Of a stretch of 64,000 nucleotides of DNA, positions 35,901-45,035 are shown piece by piece. Under the pieces are notes generated by a model. It had not been told where the DNA came from. It did no database searches and was given only the letters and a program-made list of their open reading frames with translations. Position numbers and translations under genes: made by a program. Source of the DNA: JAWHTC01 sp032586155 (lineage in GTDB: Bacteria > Pseudomonadota > Alphaproteobacteria > Rhodobacterales > Rhodobacteraceae); the NCBI RefSeq assembly GCF_032586155.1, contig NZ_JAWHTC010000007.1:1-64000 (forward strand), given 5' to 3'. Numbering within the stretch: position 1 is the stretch's first letter; the number at the start of each line of letters is the position of its first letter.

Positions 35901-36581
35901 TCAGAACCGTAATTCGCCACGCATCATGTGATAATGCAAGGCGATCGAGGGAACGAAGAGCAGAAGCCAGCCGGTGGTGAACCAGACATAGAGCAGCGCT
36001 GGCCACCACAGTACGGCGCAGATCAGCCCGATGCCCCCGGCGATGCGCATTGCTGGTTTCTGTTCGACAAAGCGCAGCAGAAAGAGTTGCAACAGGCGGC
36101 CGCCATCCAGTGGTTGCACCGGGATCAGATTGAAGATGAAGAACATCAGGTTGAGCGTGGCAAAGAGCGACAGGTAATGGCCCAAGACTCCGCTGCCGCT
36201 GCCGTTTTGCCAGACCCAGGCGGCGGCCAGCGATCCCAGGGCCCAGAGGCCGAGATTGACGATCGGGCCCATGGCGACAATGAACTCCTGCTCCCGCGCC
36301 GTGGCGGCACGGGCCTGTTCGCAGAAACCTCCGCCGCCATGCAGCACAATGCGGCGCACTGGCACGCCCTGGACCAGCGAGGCCCAGGCATGGCCAAGCT
36401 CGTGCAGGTAGATGATTGCAATGATCATCGCCACGACGGTGATCAGCCAGAGCATGTCGCCGCCCGCGCTGAGCCCGAAGCCTGCAAAGAGCAGGAGGAG
36501 AAACGCCAGGGTCTGGCCGATTTCCACCGGAACACCGAAGATACCGTTAAAGCGGAGAATAATTGGACCGGTCTGCAACAT
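35901..36581 (-). CDS. M50 family (site-2-protease-like) membrane metalloprotease
   Basis: This 226-residue integral membrane protein has zinc motif HELGH at residues 60-64 and a third ligand motif in LIPVQPLDGG. It cleaves substrates within or near the inner membrane; no PDZ or CBS domain is present, so it is a minimal form. About six hydrophobic helices are visible. It lies directly upstream of the LMW phosphatase and diverges from the sirtuin gene. Confidence 0.88.
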   Translation of the reverse strand: MLQTGPIILRFNGIFGVPVEIGQTLAFLLLLFAGFGLSAGGDMLWLITVVAMIIAIIYLHELGHAWASLVQGVPVRRIVLHGGGGFCEQARAATAREQEFIVAMGPIVNLGLWALGSLAAAWVWQNGSGSGVLGHYLSLFATLNLMFFIFNLIPVQPLDGGRLLQLFLLRFVEQKPAMRIAGGIGLICAVLWWPALLYVWFTTGWLLLFVPSIALHYHMMRGELRF

Positions 36582-36679
36582 GAGCGCACAGTGGGCGAGA
36601 GTGCAGAAAGGAACAAGAGGGAAAGCGGTTGTGATTGCCGGTTGCGCGCGTAGGGTCAGGGCAGAAGAGGGAGACAGGC

Positions 36680-37372
36680 ATGAGCGGCAAGATTGTCATT
36701 CTGACCGGGGCGGGAATTTCCGCCGAAAGCGGGCTGGGCACGTTTCGCGACGTGGACGGGTTGTGGACGCAATATGATCTGAACGAGGTCGCGACGCCCG
36801 AAGGGTTCGAGCGCAACCCGAAGCTGGTGCTGGAGTTCTACAACGCGCGGCGGGCGAATTGCCTCGGAGCCGCGCCCAATGCGGCGCATGAGGCGCTGGC
36901 CCGGCTACAGGAGGGTTGGGCCGGTGAGGTGGTGATCGTCACCCAGAATGTCGATGATCTGCACGAGCGGGGTGGGGCGCGGGACGTGATCCATATGCAC
37001 GGGCAGCTCGATCGGGCGTTATGTGCGGATTGCGGGCACCGCTGGGACGCGCCGAAGGAGATGTTTGTCGAGGATGCCTGTCCGAAATGCAGCGCCCCGG
37101 CGACGCGGCCGGATATCGTGTGGTTTGGGGAAATTCCGTATGCGATGGACGGGATCATGGACCACCTGGCAGGGTGCGAGACCTTCGTGGCGATCGGCAC
37201 CAGCGGCGAGGTCTATCCAGCGGCGGGCTTCGTGCATCAGGCGCGGGCGGTGGGGGCCAGAACGGTTGAGATCAACCTTGAGCCGTCCTCGGTCGTGTCG
37301 GCGTTTGAGGAGACATGGTTCGGCCCGGCAACCGAGAAGGTGCCCGAATGGGTGGGGCGTCTGTTGGGGTGA
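36680..37372 (+). CDS. cobB: NAD-dependent protein deacylase (class III sirtuin)
   Basis: This 230-residue Sir2 enzyme has GAGISAESG and TFR (NAD site), TQNVDDLHERGG, catalytic His in IHMHG, and two zinc Cys pairs (CADC and CPKC). The segment FYNARR carries the Tyr and Arg that bind succinyl/malonyl groups in class III sirtuins, so desuccinylation as well as deacetylation is expected. ATG 36680 has AGAGGGAGA just upstream. Confidence 0.95.
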   Translation: MSGKIVILTGAGISAESGLGTFRDVDGLWTQYDLNEVATPEGFERNPKLVLEFYNARRANCLGAAPNAAHEALARLQEGWAGEVVIVTQNVDDLHERGGARDVIHMHGQLDRALCADCGHRWDAPKEMFVEDACPKCSAPATRPDIVWFGEIPYAMDGIMDHLAGCETFVAIGTSGEVYPAAGFVHQARAVGARTVEINLEPSSVVSAFEETWFGPATEKVPEWVGRLLG

Positions 37373-37456
37373 GGGATGGCGCGCAATGAATGCGCACCCT
37401 ACGAAAAAGGCGCCGCGATGACACGCGACGCCCCAGGTGTTTCCGAGAGTGGAACC

Positions 37457-37960
37457 TCAGTCCGACGACATCTGGCCGCCGTTCATTTTCATCTCGCCAT
37501 GGTTCATCATACCGTGTTTCGGCTTGCGCTTGAGGTCGACCGGTATTTCAACAGCGACGTCGCCGGCGTTCTTGAACACCAGGGTGACATTGACGGTGTC
37601 GCCGTGCTCAAGCTGTTGGTTCAGGCCCATGAACATCACGTGATGGCCGCCGCGTTGCATCGCGATCAAGCCACCTTCGGGCAGTTCGAAGCCTTCTTCG
37701 ACATGGATCATCTGCATCACGCCGTCGGCGTTTTCGATATGGGTGTGCAGTTCGACTTTTTTCGCGATGTCGGACTTGGCGTCGATCAGGTGATCGGCCT
37801 GGCCGGTTTCGTTGTGGATCATCATAAAGGCCGCGCCGGAGGAGGACATCATCGCGCTGACCCGGGCATAGGGATCTTCGACGCGGATGCCGTCGGCAAA
37901 GACCGGGGCGGCAAGCATCATGGCGGCCGCGGTAGCGGCGATACGGGTTTTGGTGAACAT
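37457..37960 (-). CDS. Periplasmic copper chaperone PCu(A)C family
   Basis: This 167-residue protein has signal peptide MFTKTRIAATAAAMMLAAPVFA and the Met/His copper motif (HTH near residue 85, MQM, then HHVMFMG). PCuAC delivers copper to the CuA centre of cytochrome oxidase. The C terminus is unusually Met/His-rich (HGMMNHGEMKMNGGQM), an extra metal-binding tail. The small secreted gene 38062-38412 lies upstream on the same strand. Confidence 0.92.
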   Translation of the reverse strand: MFTKTRIAATAAAMMLAAPVFADGIRVEDPYARVSAMMSSSGAAFMMIHNETGQADHLIDAKSDIAKKVELHTHIENADGVMQMIHVEEGFELPEGGLIAMQRGGHHVMFMGLNQQLEHGDTVNVTLVFKNAGDVAVEIPVDLKRKPKHGMMNHGEMKMNGGQMSSD

Positions 37961-38061
37961 TTGAGTTCCTGTTTTCTTACGTGGGAGCATGCGGCCGGTT
38001 GAGGTCAACTCGGTCTGGCATCGTGTTCAGGGTTTTTTTAGGGATGTGATCGCCAATGCGA

Positions 38062-38412
38062 TCAGGAGAACACGGGCGGCCCACGGGCTGCTGCCGGAAC
38101 CTCTTGCGCTGAGGCTTGGTGAATCACCTTTGTCGGTATGAGTGTCTCGACGCTTCCCAAAGGACGCACAGGAAACGGTGACGTCTCTGCAACAAAGGCA
38201 AAGAGCGACATCGCGCAATCGGGGCAGATATGCGGCGGGTCGACGGGTTGTCCGTTTTCATCAACCGCAACTGAAACGATCCCTTCGCTGGTGCAGAGAA
38301 TGATCTCGCCCGTAGCGTTGGGCATGCCGCGCGCAACCGCCATGCTTTGGCTCGTGAGAACCAGCATAAGCGTCAGAACGATGCCCGCGTATGTCCTGAG
38401 GATCGGTTTCAT
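38062..38412 (-). CDS. Small secreted protein, DUF2946-like
   Basis: This 116-residue protein begins MKPILRTYAGIVLTLMLVLT, a signal or anchor segment, followed by a short domain with ILCTSEG and CPDC. The paired Cys and the position next to a copper chaperone suggest a DUF2946-type periplasmic metal-related protein. I am moderately sure of the family. 101 bases separate it from the PCuAC gene, which is probably cotranscribed. Confidence 0.7.
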   Translation of the reverse strand: MKPILRTYAGIVLTLMLVLTSQSMAVARGMPNATGEIILCTSEGIVSVAVDENGQPVDPPHICPDCAMSLFAFVAETSPFPVRPLGSVETLIPTKVIHQASAQEVPAAARGPPVFS

Positions 38413-38504
38413 CAAGGGAAATATAGGCGCTCTGGAAGGCCGCGGAAGGTGACAAAGTGCATCAGGCCAAGGCGGGTGTTTAGTGCCGCGAAAAGGGAAA
38501 GGTT

Positions 38505-38534
38505 TTGACAGGTGGCAATTTGCCTGAATATCAT
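38505..38534 (+). promoter_or_regulatory. Promoter with operator for the Mo-hydroxylase operon
   Basis: TTGACA (38505-38510) and TATCAT (38529-38534) are 18 bases apart. Between them GGCAA-T-TTGCC (38514-38524) is a perfect palindrome, placed where a repressor would block RNA polymerase. The operon ends in a MarR gene (50554-50973), an obvious candidate. A transcript starting near 38541 excludes the upstream ATG at 38505. Confidence 0.6.
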
Positions 38535-38576
38535 TTGCATACGAACGAGTTTTATCTGTCCTGCAGGGGGACGACA

Positions 38577-39401
38577 TTGGACTATCACGCACCAGGGAGC
38601 CTTGACGAGGCGCTGGGCCTTTTGGCCCGGAAAAACATGCGGGTGATTGCGGGGGGCACCGATGTCTACCCGGCGATGGCCGCGGGCGGGCCGGGAACGA
38701 ACCTGTTGGACGTGACCGGCATTGCGGGAATGCGCGGGATAGACCGAACGAGCGACGGGTGGAGGATCGGGGCGGCGACAACCTGGAGCGACGTGGCCCG
38801 GGCAGAGTTGCCGAGAGCGATGGCCGGGTTGCAGGCGGCGGCGCGGCAGGTCGGCAGCCTGCAAATCCAGAATGCGGGGACCGTGGGCGGAAACATTTGT
38901 AATGCGTCACCTGCAGCGGACGGGGTGCCGCCGTTGCTAACGCTGGGGGCGGAGGTGGAGGTTGCCGGGCCGGGCGCGTTGCGGCGGATTCCTTTGCAGG
39001 CGTTTCTCAAGGGTGTGCGCCAGACAGCGCTGGCTCCGGGCGAGATGGTCGTGGCGTTGCATTTGCCGGAACCGCCCGTGGGGGCCGTGGGCCTGTTCGA
39101 CAAACTGGGTAGCCGGGAATACCTGGTGATTTCGATTGCCATGGTGGCGATGGTTGTGGGGTGCGATGCGCAAGGCCAGATTGAACGCGCCCGGGTGGCT
39201 GTTGGAGCCTGTTCGCCGATTGCAATGCGGCTGGAGGGCCTGGAGGCCGAGATGATCGGGAAGAGGCCCGACGAGGTTGTTGTCGAGCCGGATCATTTGG
39301 CGGGGCTGCGCCCGATCGACGATGTGCGCGGCTCGGCCGGCTATAGGCTGGAGGCAGTGCGGGAAATGATCCGGCGGATGCTGGCGGAGGGGACACCATG
39401 A
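38577..39401 (+). CDS. FAD-binding (medium) subunit of a molybdenum hydroxylase
   Basis: This 274-residue protein is like CoxM/NdhF: MRVIAGGTDVYPAM binds the FAD pyrophosphate and TVGGNICNASPAAD is the second flavin loop. It carries electrons from the Fe-S centres to an acceptor. Start TTG 38577 was chosen for GGGGGA six bases upstream and because the probable promoter lies over the earlier ATG. The next gene overlaps by four bases. Confidence 0.88.
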   Translation: MDYHAPGSLDEALGLLARKNMRVIAGGTDVYPAMAAGGPGTNLLDVTGIAGMRGIDRTSDGWRIGAATTWSDVARAELPRAMAGLQAAARQVGSLQIQNAGTVGGNICNASPAADGVPPLLTLGAEVEVAGPGALRRIPLQAFLKGVRQTALAPGEMVVALHLPEPPVGAVGLFDKLGSREYLVISIAMVAMVVGCDAQGQIERARVAVGACSPIAMRLEGLEAEMIGKRPDEVVVEPDHLAGLRPIDDVRGSAGYRLEAVREMIRRMLAEGTP

Positions 39402-42115
39402 CCCGGTTTCATCTCAATGGGCGTGATGTGGAGGTGACCCCGCGTGTAGGCGAACGCCTGTCGGAGGCATTGCGCGAGCGGCTGGGGACGAGGGACGTCA
39501 AGGTCGGCTGCAACGCCGGGGATTGCGGAGCGTGCACGGTGTTGCTGGATGGCGCGCCGGTTTGCGCCTGCCTGACGCCGGTGGAGCAAGTTGACGGTCG
39601 CACGGTCGAGACATTGGCGGGACTGGTAAAAGAAGAGCCGCTGGCCGGGGAGTTGGGCAAGCGGTTTGAGGCGCGCGGCGCGGCGCAATGCGGGATTTGC
39701 ACGCCGGGGATGATGGTGTCGGCGGTGGCGTTGTTGCGCGATGTGCCGGAACCGAACGAGCAAGAGGTCAAGGATGCGCTGGGCGGGGTACTGTGCCGGT
39801 GCACGGGGTATGCCAAGATCATTGATGCGGTGATGGATCGCGGTGTCGTGGCCGGGGCCGATGCGCTGGGTCATGCCGGGGCGGCGATTGAGAAGCTGGA
39901 TGGCGAACCAAAGGTCAGCGGCACCGAGTTGTTTGGCGATGACGTGGCGCCCGAGGGGACGTTGGTGGTCAAGCTGGTGCGCTCGCCCCACGCAAGGGCG
40001 CGGTTCGAGTTTGGCGATCTGGATGGCTATGCCGAGCGGCCGGGGATCGTCGCGGTTCTGACGGCGCTGGACGTGCCGCGGTTGAACCGGTTCGGCACCA
40101 TTCCGGGGTTCATCGACCAGCCGGTCTTTGCCGAGTTCGAAACCCGGTTCCGGGGCGAAGCGGTGGCCGCCGTGGTGGGAGAGCCCGCGGTCATGGCGGT
40201 ATTTGAGCCGAATGACTTCCCGGTGACATGGGAGGTATTGCCCCCGGCCGAAGGGATTGAGGCCGCGATGTCGGACGAGGCCGCACAACTACACGAGGGG
40301 CACGAAGGCAACGTGATGTGCGGCGGGTTCGTCACCCATGGAGACGCGGAGGCCGGGTTGGCCAAGGCCGATCTGGTCGTCGAGGACCGGTTCGAGACCT
40401 CTTACGTCGAACATGGCTATATCGAGCCCGAGGCCGGGTTTGCACAGATGGTGGGCGACCGGCTGGAGGTGCATGCCTGCACCCAGGCGCCGGTGATGGA
40501 TCAGGATACGCTGGTCGATGTGCTGGGCATGGAACGCGACAAAATCCGTATCGTACCGACAGCGACCGGCGGTGGGTTTGGATCAAAACTCGATGTGTCG
40601 GTGCAACCCTACCTGGCGATAGCTGCGCTGAAGACCGGGCAGCCCGTGCGGATGGCGTTTGAACGCTGGGAGGTGATGCAAGCCACAACCAAGCGGCACC
40701 CGGCGGATATGCGGGTGAAAATCGGGGCCACCAAGGCCGGCAGGATCAGCGGGTTCCGCTTTGACGGGCTGTTCAACACCGGGGCCTATGCCAGCTGGGG
40801 GCCGACCGTGGCAAACCGGGTGCCGGTGCATGCCTCGGGGCCGTATAGGGTGGCGGATTACCGGGCTGAGGCGAAAGGGATTTACACCAACGGGCCGCCC
40901 TCGGGAGCATTTCGCGGCTTTGGCGTGCCGCAGGCGGCGGTGGCGCAGGAGAGCCTGTTTGACCGGCTGGCGGATGGGCTGGAGATGGACCGGCTGGAGT
41001 TCCGGATTCTGAATGCGCTGGAGAACGGTATGCCGACGGTGTGCGGGCAGGTGTTTGAACAGGGTGTCGGGATCAAGGCATGTTTGCAGGCCCTGCGTGA
41101 CCCATGGAAGACCGAACGGGCCGAGGCGGCGCGGGTGAACGCGCTGGAGGGGCCAGTGCGGCGCGGTGTCGGCGTGGCGGCGGGCTGGTATGGCTGTGGC
41201 AATACTTCGCTGCCCAATCCGTCGACGATCAAGGCCGGGATTCGCGCCGATGGTCAGGTGGTGCTGCATCAGGGGGCTGCGGATGTCGGGCAGGGGGCCA
41301 ACACGGTGATTGCCCAGCTGTTTGCCACCGCGCTGGGCGTGCCGGTGGGCGCGCTGGAAATCCTCGGCGGTGACACGGATGTAACGCCGGATGCGGGTAA
41401 AACCTCGGCCTCGCGCCAGACCTTTGTGACCGGTAACGCGGCGCGGCTGGCGGGCGAGGCGATGCGGCGCGAGTTGCTGGGCCGGGTGAATGCCGGGCCC
41501 GAGGCGGAGATCGTGCTGCTTGATGGCGCGGTTGAACTGTACGATGGCGACCGGGTGCATCGGATCGAGTTGCGGGCTCTGGAAGCGGATGGCGAAGGCT
41601 ATGTGTTGCGGGCGGAAGAGACCTATGACCCGCCAACGAAACCGTTGGACGAGAATGGGCAAGGGGTGCCCTATGCCCAGTTCGGCTATGCCGCGCATTT
41701 GTGTGTGATCGAGGTCGACACGGGTCTTGGCACGATGAAGCCGGTGAAGTTCGTGGCGGCGCATGACCTTGGCAAGGCGGTCAACCCGCTGTTGGTCGAG
41801 GGCCAGGTGGAAGGCGGGATTGCGCAGGGTCTGGGGATGGCCCTGATGGAGGAATACCTGCCGGGACGGACCGAGAACCTGCATAATTACCTGATGCCGA
41901 CCATCGGGGATATGCCACCGGTGGAGACTCTGATCATAGAGGAGCCGGACGCGCATGGGCCATATGGCGTCAAGGGGTTGGGGGAGCATGTGCTGATCCC
42001 GACCGCGCCATCAATCCTGAATGCAATCCGCGATGCCTGTGGGGTCGAGATGACACGGCTGCCGGTGACGCCTTCGAGACTGAAGGCGGCCTTGAAGGAG
42101 ATGGAGGATGGCTGA
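39398..42115 (+). CDS. Fused 2Fe-2S / molybdopterin subunit of a molybdenum hydroxylase
   Basis: This 905-residue protein joins the two other subunits of the xanthine dehydrogenase family. The N-terminal part has one [2Fe-2S] motif (Cys38, 43, 46, 58) and a second (Cys98, 101, 133, 135). From about residue 165 follows the Mo-binding part, with GGGFGSKLD, AFRGFGVPQA and the active-site Glu863 in GLGEH. It should hydroxylate a carbon next to a ring nitrogen. Fusion of small and large subunits with a separate FAD subunit is less usual than three separate genes. Downstream lies a 6-hydroxynicotinate-reductase-like gene, overlapping by eight bases. Confidence 0.9.
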   Translation: MTRFHLNGRDVEVTPRVGERLSEALRERLGTRDVKVGCNAGDCGACTVLLDGAPVCACLTPVEQVDGRTVETLAGLVKEEPLAGELGKRFEARGAAQCGICTPGMMVSAVALLRDVPEPNEQEVKDALGGVLCRCTGYAKIIDAVMDRGVVAGADALGHAGAAIEKLDGEPKVSGTELFGDDVAPEGTLVVKLVRSPHARARFEFGDLDGYAERPGIVAVLTALDVPRLNRFGTIPGFIDQPVFAEFETRFRGEAVAAVVGEPAVMAVFEPNDFPVTWEVLPPAEGIEAAMSDEAAQLHEGHEGNVMCGGFVTHGDAEAGLAKADLVVEDRFETSYVEHGYIEPEAGFAQMVGDRLEVHACTQAPVMDQDTLVDVLGMERDKIRIVPTATGGGFGSKLDVSVQPYLAIAALKTGQPVRMAFERWEVMQATTKRHPADMRVKIGATKAGRISGFRFDGLFNTGAYASWGPTVANRVPVHASGPYRVADYRAEAKGIYTNGPPSGAFRGFGVPQAAVAQESLFDRLADGLEMDRLEFRILNALENGMPTVCGQVFEQGVGIKACLQALRDPWKTERAEAARVNALEGPVRRGVGVAAGWYGCGNTSLPNPSTIKAGIRADGQVVLHQGAADVGQGANTVIAQLFATALGVPVGALEILGGDTDVTPDAGKTSASRQTFVTGNAARLAGEAMRRELLGRVNAGPEAEIVLLDGAVELYDGDRVHRIELRALEADGEGYVLRAEETYDPPTKPLDENGQGVPYAQFGYAAHLCVIEVDTGLGTMKPVKFVAAHDLGKAVNPLLVEGQVEGGIAQGLGMALMEEYLPGRTENLHNYLMPTIGDMPPVETLIIEEPDAHGPYGVKGLGEHVLIPTAPSILNAIRDACGVEMTRLPVTPSRLKAALKEMEDG

Positions 42116-43592
42116 ACGACGCGTGCGCGAGGAAAAGATCCGCTGCGATGCCTGTCCGGTGATGTGTTTTATCGCCGACGGCAAACCGGGGGCCTGTGAC
42201 CGCTATGCCAACCATGGCGGGGAACTGGTGCGGCTGGATCCGTTGACCATTGTTGAGCACTCGGCTGAACTGGTGCCGTTTTTGCAGGGTGATGAGGCCG
42301 GGGATTGGGATGGCGATGTGGTGAAGGGGCATCGTCGGTTCGTGACCGCCGTGGGGGCGGGGACGACGTATCCGGATTACAAGCCCGCGCCGTTCATTGT
42401 TTCTCAGGAAATCGAAGGGGTCGACATGGTCACCGTGGTGACCGAGGGGATATTTTCTTACTGCGGGGCCAAGGTGAAGATCGACACCGACCGCCATATC
42501 GGCGACGAGCGCGACGTCGTGCGCGTGGATGGTGAGCCGATTGGCCATGTGATGACGTCCGAGTATGGCTCGAAGATGCTGTCGCTGGGGGGCGTGGAGC
42601 ATCTGACAGGCGGGTCTAAGAAGGAAGGCCGGGTCACCTGTGACGCGCTGATGGCGCTGTGCAACCGGGAAGCCGTCGAGATGGTGATCGGGGAAGAGGA
42701 TCACGCCACCACCGTGATGGTGCAGGCGGGCGAGGCGCCGGTGATCAACGGACAGCGCGAGACTTTGATGCGCGTGGGCTGTGGCTCAGCCGCGATTGGC
42801 ATGTTTGCCAAACAGTGGCGTGATATCGTCGATGAGGTGGTCGTCGTAGATGACCATATCACCGGCGTTCTGTCAGAGCATCAGGCGGGGCAGGTCTTGG
42901 GTGTGCCGCCGACGGGCATACGGATCAAGGGGCGGCGGTCGACGCCGGGGCGCTATTTCCAGGTGGCTGAACCGGGGCTGGGCTGGGGCGGGACCGATAT
43001 CGAGGACCCGTTGACCATTCTGGATACGTGGAAACCGAACGTGGCCTGGGAAGGGTTGCGGCTGTTCATGGTGTCGACGACCGGTGAGCAATGGGCCTAT
43101 TACGAGTTGGATTCAGACCTGGTGCCGCAGGCGGGCGAGGCGCCGGAAGCGGTGCGGCTGTCGGCGGAGCGGATTGCGGAGAACTGCGAGCCGTCGGTGT
43201 CGTCGGTGCTGTTCATGGGCGGGGCCGGGGGCAGCTTGCGCGCAGGGGTGACGGAAAACCCGGTTCGGCTGACGCGATCCGTACGCGAGGCGCTGGCCAA
43301 GGTGAGCTGTGGCGGTGCCGAGGCCTATGTCTGGCCCGGGGGCGGGATCACGGTGATGGCGGACGTGATGGAGATGCCGAGCAATTCGTTTGGCTATGTG
43401 CCGACGCCCGCGATCGTCGCCCCGATCGAGTTCACCATGCGAGTGAGCGATTACGCAGCGCTGGGTGGGCATGTCGAGGAAATCCGGCCCGTAGAAGTGG
43501 TGTTGGGCGATGAGACTCGCAAGGTCGGGCCCGGTGCCGCGGGCCATGATCCGATGGAGAAGGGGCATTACCGCTGGAGGGATGACGAGTGA
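42108..43592 (+). CDS. 6-hydroxynicotinate-reductase-like iron-sulfur protein
   Basis: This 494-residue protein has an N-terminal Cys cluster (Cys13, 16, 20, 30) and further Cys at SYCGAK, VGCGSA and SCGGAEAY. Length and layout match the ferredoxin-dependent 6-hydroxynicotinate reductase of Eubacterium barkeri as I know it, which reduces the hydroxylated ring to a tetrahydro-oxo form. Aerobic Alphaproteobacteria such as Azorhizobium caulinodans also reduce 6-hydroxynicotinate. Here the substrate may be another heterocycle. It overlaps both neighbours (8 and 4 bases). Confidence 0.75.
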   Translation: MAERRVREEKIRCDACPVMCFIADGKPGACDRYANHGGELVRLDPLTIVEHSAELVPFLQGDEAGDWDGDVVKGHRRFVTAVGAGTTYPDYKPAPFIVSQEIEGVDMVTVVTEGIFSYCGAKVKIDTDRHIGDERDVVRVDGEPIGHVMTSEYGSKMLSLGGVEHLTGGSKKEGRVTCDALMALCNREAVEMVIGEEDHATTVMVQAGEAPVINGQRETLMRVGCGSAAIGMFAKQWRDIVDEVVVVDDHITGVLSEHQAGQVLGVPPTGIRIKGRRSTPGRYFQVAEPGLGWGGTDIEDPLTILDTWKPNVAWEGLRLFMVSTTGEQWAYYELDSDLVPQAGEAPEAVRLSAERIAENCEPSVSSVLFMGGAGGSLRAGVTENPVRLTRSVREALAKVSCGGAEAYVWPGGGITVMADVMEMPSNSFGYVPTPAIVAPIEFTMRVSDYAALGGHVEEIRPVEVVLGDETRKVGPGAAGHDPMEKGHYRWRDDE

Positions 43593-44455
43593 GCTATTCC
43601 GCCGCGATACTGCCTGGCGAACGGTTGCATTTGCAGCACGGGCCGATTGACCTTGTGATCGGGGTGGATGGAGCTCGCGAGGCCGGGTTTGGGGCGGCGT
43701 GTAGCGCGTTTGACGGAGTGTTGGAGGGGTTGGTTGATGAGTTGGAAAGGTTGAGATCCTCGGGATGGCGGGATGAAACCCCGCCCTGCGCAGTTCGCGG
43801 GCCGGTCGCGAAAAGAATGGTTCGGGCGGTGGCCGCGCATGAGGGGTTCGTGACGCCGATGGCGGCTGTGGCGGGGGCTGTGGCCGATCACGTGCTGGCG
43901 GCAATCCGGGACGTGTCGGGGGTGCGGCGGGCCTATGTCAACAATGGTGGGGATATTGCACTGTGGCTGAACCCGGGGGAGCGGTTTCGGCTTGCTGTTG
44001 CCGGGCCGGACGGGGCCGGGTTGGGCCGGGTTTGGATAACGGCTGGTGATGGCATTGGCGGCGTGGCAACCAGCGGGCGCAACGGACGCAGCCTGAGCAT
44101 GGGGATTGCGGACAGCGTGACAGTTTTGGCAGCGAATGCAGCCAGCGCTGACGTGGCCGCGACCTTAATTGGCAACGCGGTAAATTTGCCGGGGCATGCG
44201 GCGATTATGCGTGTGCCTGCGCTGGAACTGCGTCCGGACAGCGATCTGGGGGAGCGGAAGGTGGTTTCCGAGGTCGGCGCGCTGGCGAGATCGGATGTTG
44301 CGCGCGCCTTGAGGCGTGGCGTGGATGTGGCCGAGAAGATGCGGCAGCGCGGATTGATCCACGCCGCGGCCTTGTTCCTGCGGGGGCAAAATCGCGTTGT
44401 CGGTCAAGAGCCCGGAGTAATTGGAATTGCGGAAAGGGAGCAATTGGATGCCTGA
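43589..44455 (+). CDS. UPF0280 family protein (ApbE superfamily)
   Basis: This 288-residue protein is recognisable as UPF0280 from VRGPVAKRMVRAVAAHEG, YVNNGGDIALWL and GGVATSGRNGRSLSMGIADSVT, where the GGD and SGRxGRS motifs echo the FMN transferase ApbE. It may attach or handle a flavin; no activity is established for the family. It starts with GTG overlapping the previous stop by four bases. A cofactor-maturation role for this operon's redox enzymes is my inference. Confidence 0.85.
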   Translation: MSYSAAILPGERLHLQHGPIDLVIGVDGAREAGFGAACSAFDGVLEGLVDELERLRSSGWRDETPPCAVRGPVAKRMVRAVAAHEGFVTPMAAVAGAVADHVLAAIRDVSGVRRAYVNNGGDIALWLNPGERFRLAVAGPDGAGLGRVWITAGDGIGGVATSGRNGRSLSMGIADSVTVLAANAASADVAATLIGNAVNLPGHAAIMRVPALELRPDSDLGERKVVSEVGALARSDVARALRRGVDVAEKMRQRGLIHAAALFLRGQNRVVGQEPGVIGIAEREQLDA

Positions 44456-45035
44456 ACTGAAGCTCAGGAAGACCATCGAAAGTCGGGAAGAGATCTGGCA
44501 CGAGGGTGGTGAAGTGGCGGACACGCCCTATGTGCGGGCCTGTGTGATGGCGGTGATCGAGAACCCGTTCGCCGGTGGCTTCGTGCAGGACATTCAGCCC
44601 TTCATGGAGGACCTGAAGCCGCTGGGCCTGTCGATGGCGGAACGGTTGATCAAACTGATCGGTGGGGCCGATCTTGTAGAGGGATATGGTAAGGGTGCAA
44701 TCATCGGCAGCGGCGGAGAAATCGAGCACGGCGCATTATGGCATGCGCCGGGCGGTTACGCGATGCGCCAGCTTCTGGGGGCGGAGCGGTCCAAGGCGAT
44801 TGTGCCATCGACCAAGAAGGTGGGCGGGGTTGGTGCCCGGCTGGACGTGCCGGTGACCCATATCACCGCGTCCTATGTGCGGTCACATTTTGATAGTATC
44901 GAGGTTGGGTGCAATGATGCGCCTAAGCGCGATGAAATTGCGCTGATTCTGGTGATGACCAACGGGGCGCGGGTGCATTCACGTTCGGGCGGGCTTGAGG
45001 CCTGGGACATCAAGGGAGAGGACGGATTGCGATGA
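44448..45035 (+). CDS. DUF1185 (AA_synth) family protein, copy 1
   Basis: This 195-residue protein is of the amino-acid-synthesis-like DUF1185 family; its structure class is known from related proteins but not its reaction. Conserved segments are VMAVIENPFAGG, GKGAIIGSGGEIEHG, VPSTKKVGG and YVRSHFDSIEVGCNDAPKRDEI. The DIKGEDGLR end is shared with copy 2. ATG 44448 has GGAAAGGGAG upstream and overlaps the UPF0280 gene by eight bases. I propose it acts on the reduced heterocycle, as no other ring-opening enzyme is present. Confidence 0.85.
   Translation: MPELKLRKTIESREEIWHEGGEVADTPYVRACVMAVIENPFAGGFVQDIQPFMEDLKPLGLSMAERLIKLIGGADLVEGYGKGAIIGSGGEIEHGALWHAPGGYAMRQLLGAERSKAIVPSTKKVGGVGARLDVPVTHITASYVRSHFDSIEVGCNDAPKRDEIALILVMTNGARVHSRSGGLEAWDIKGEDGLR

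Noticed and set aside
40583..41989. A 468-codon open frame opposite the Mo-hydroxylase gene
   Set aside because: It mirrors the coding frame of a large recognisable enzyme and shows no motif.
44820..44870. GGTGGGCGGGG run resembling the conserved hairpin loop in reverse
   Set aside because: It lies within the DUF1185 coding frame and has no flanking inverted stem.
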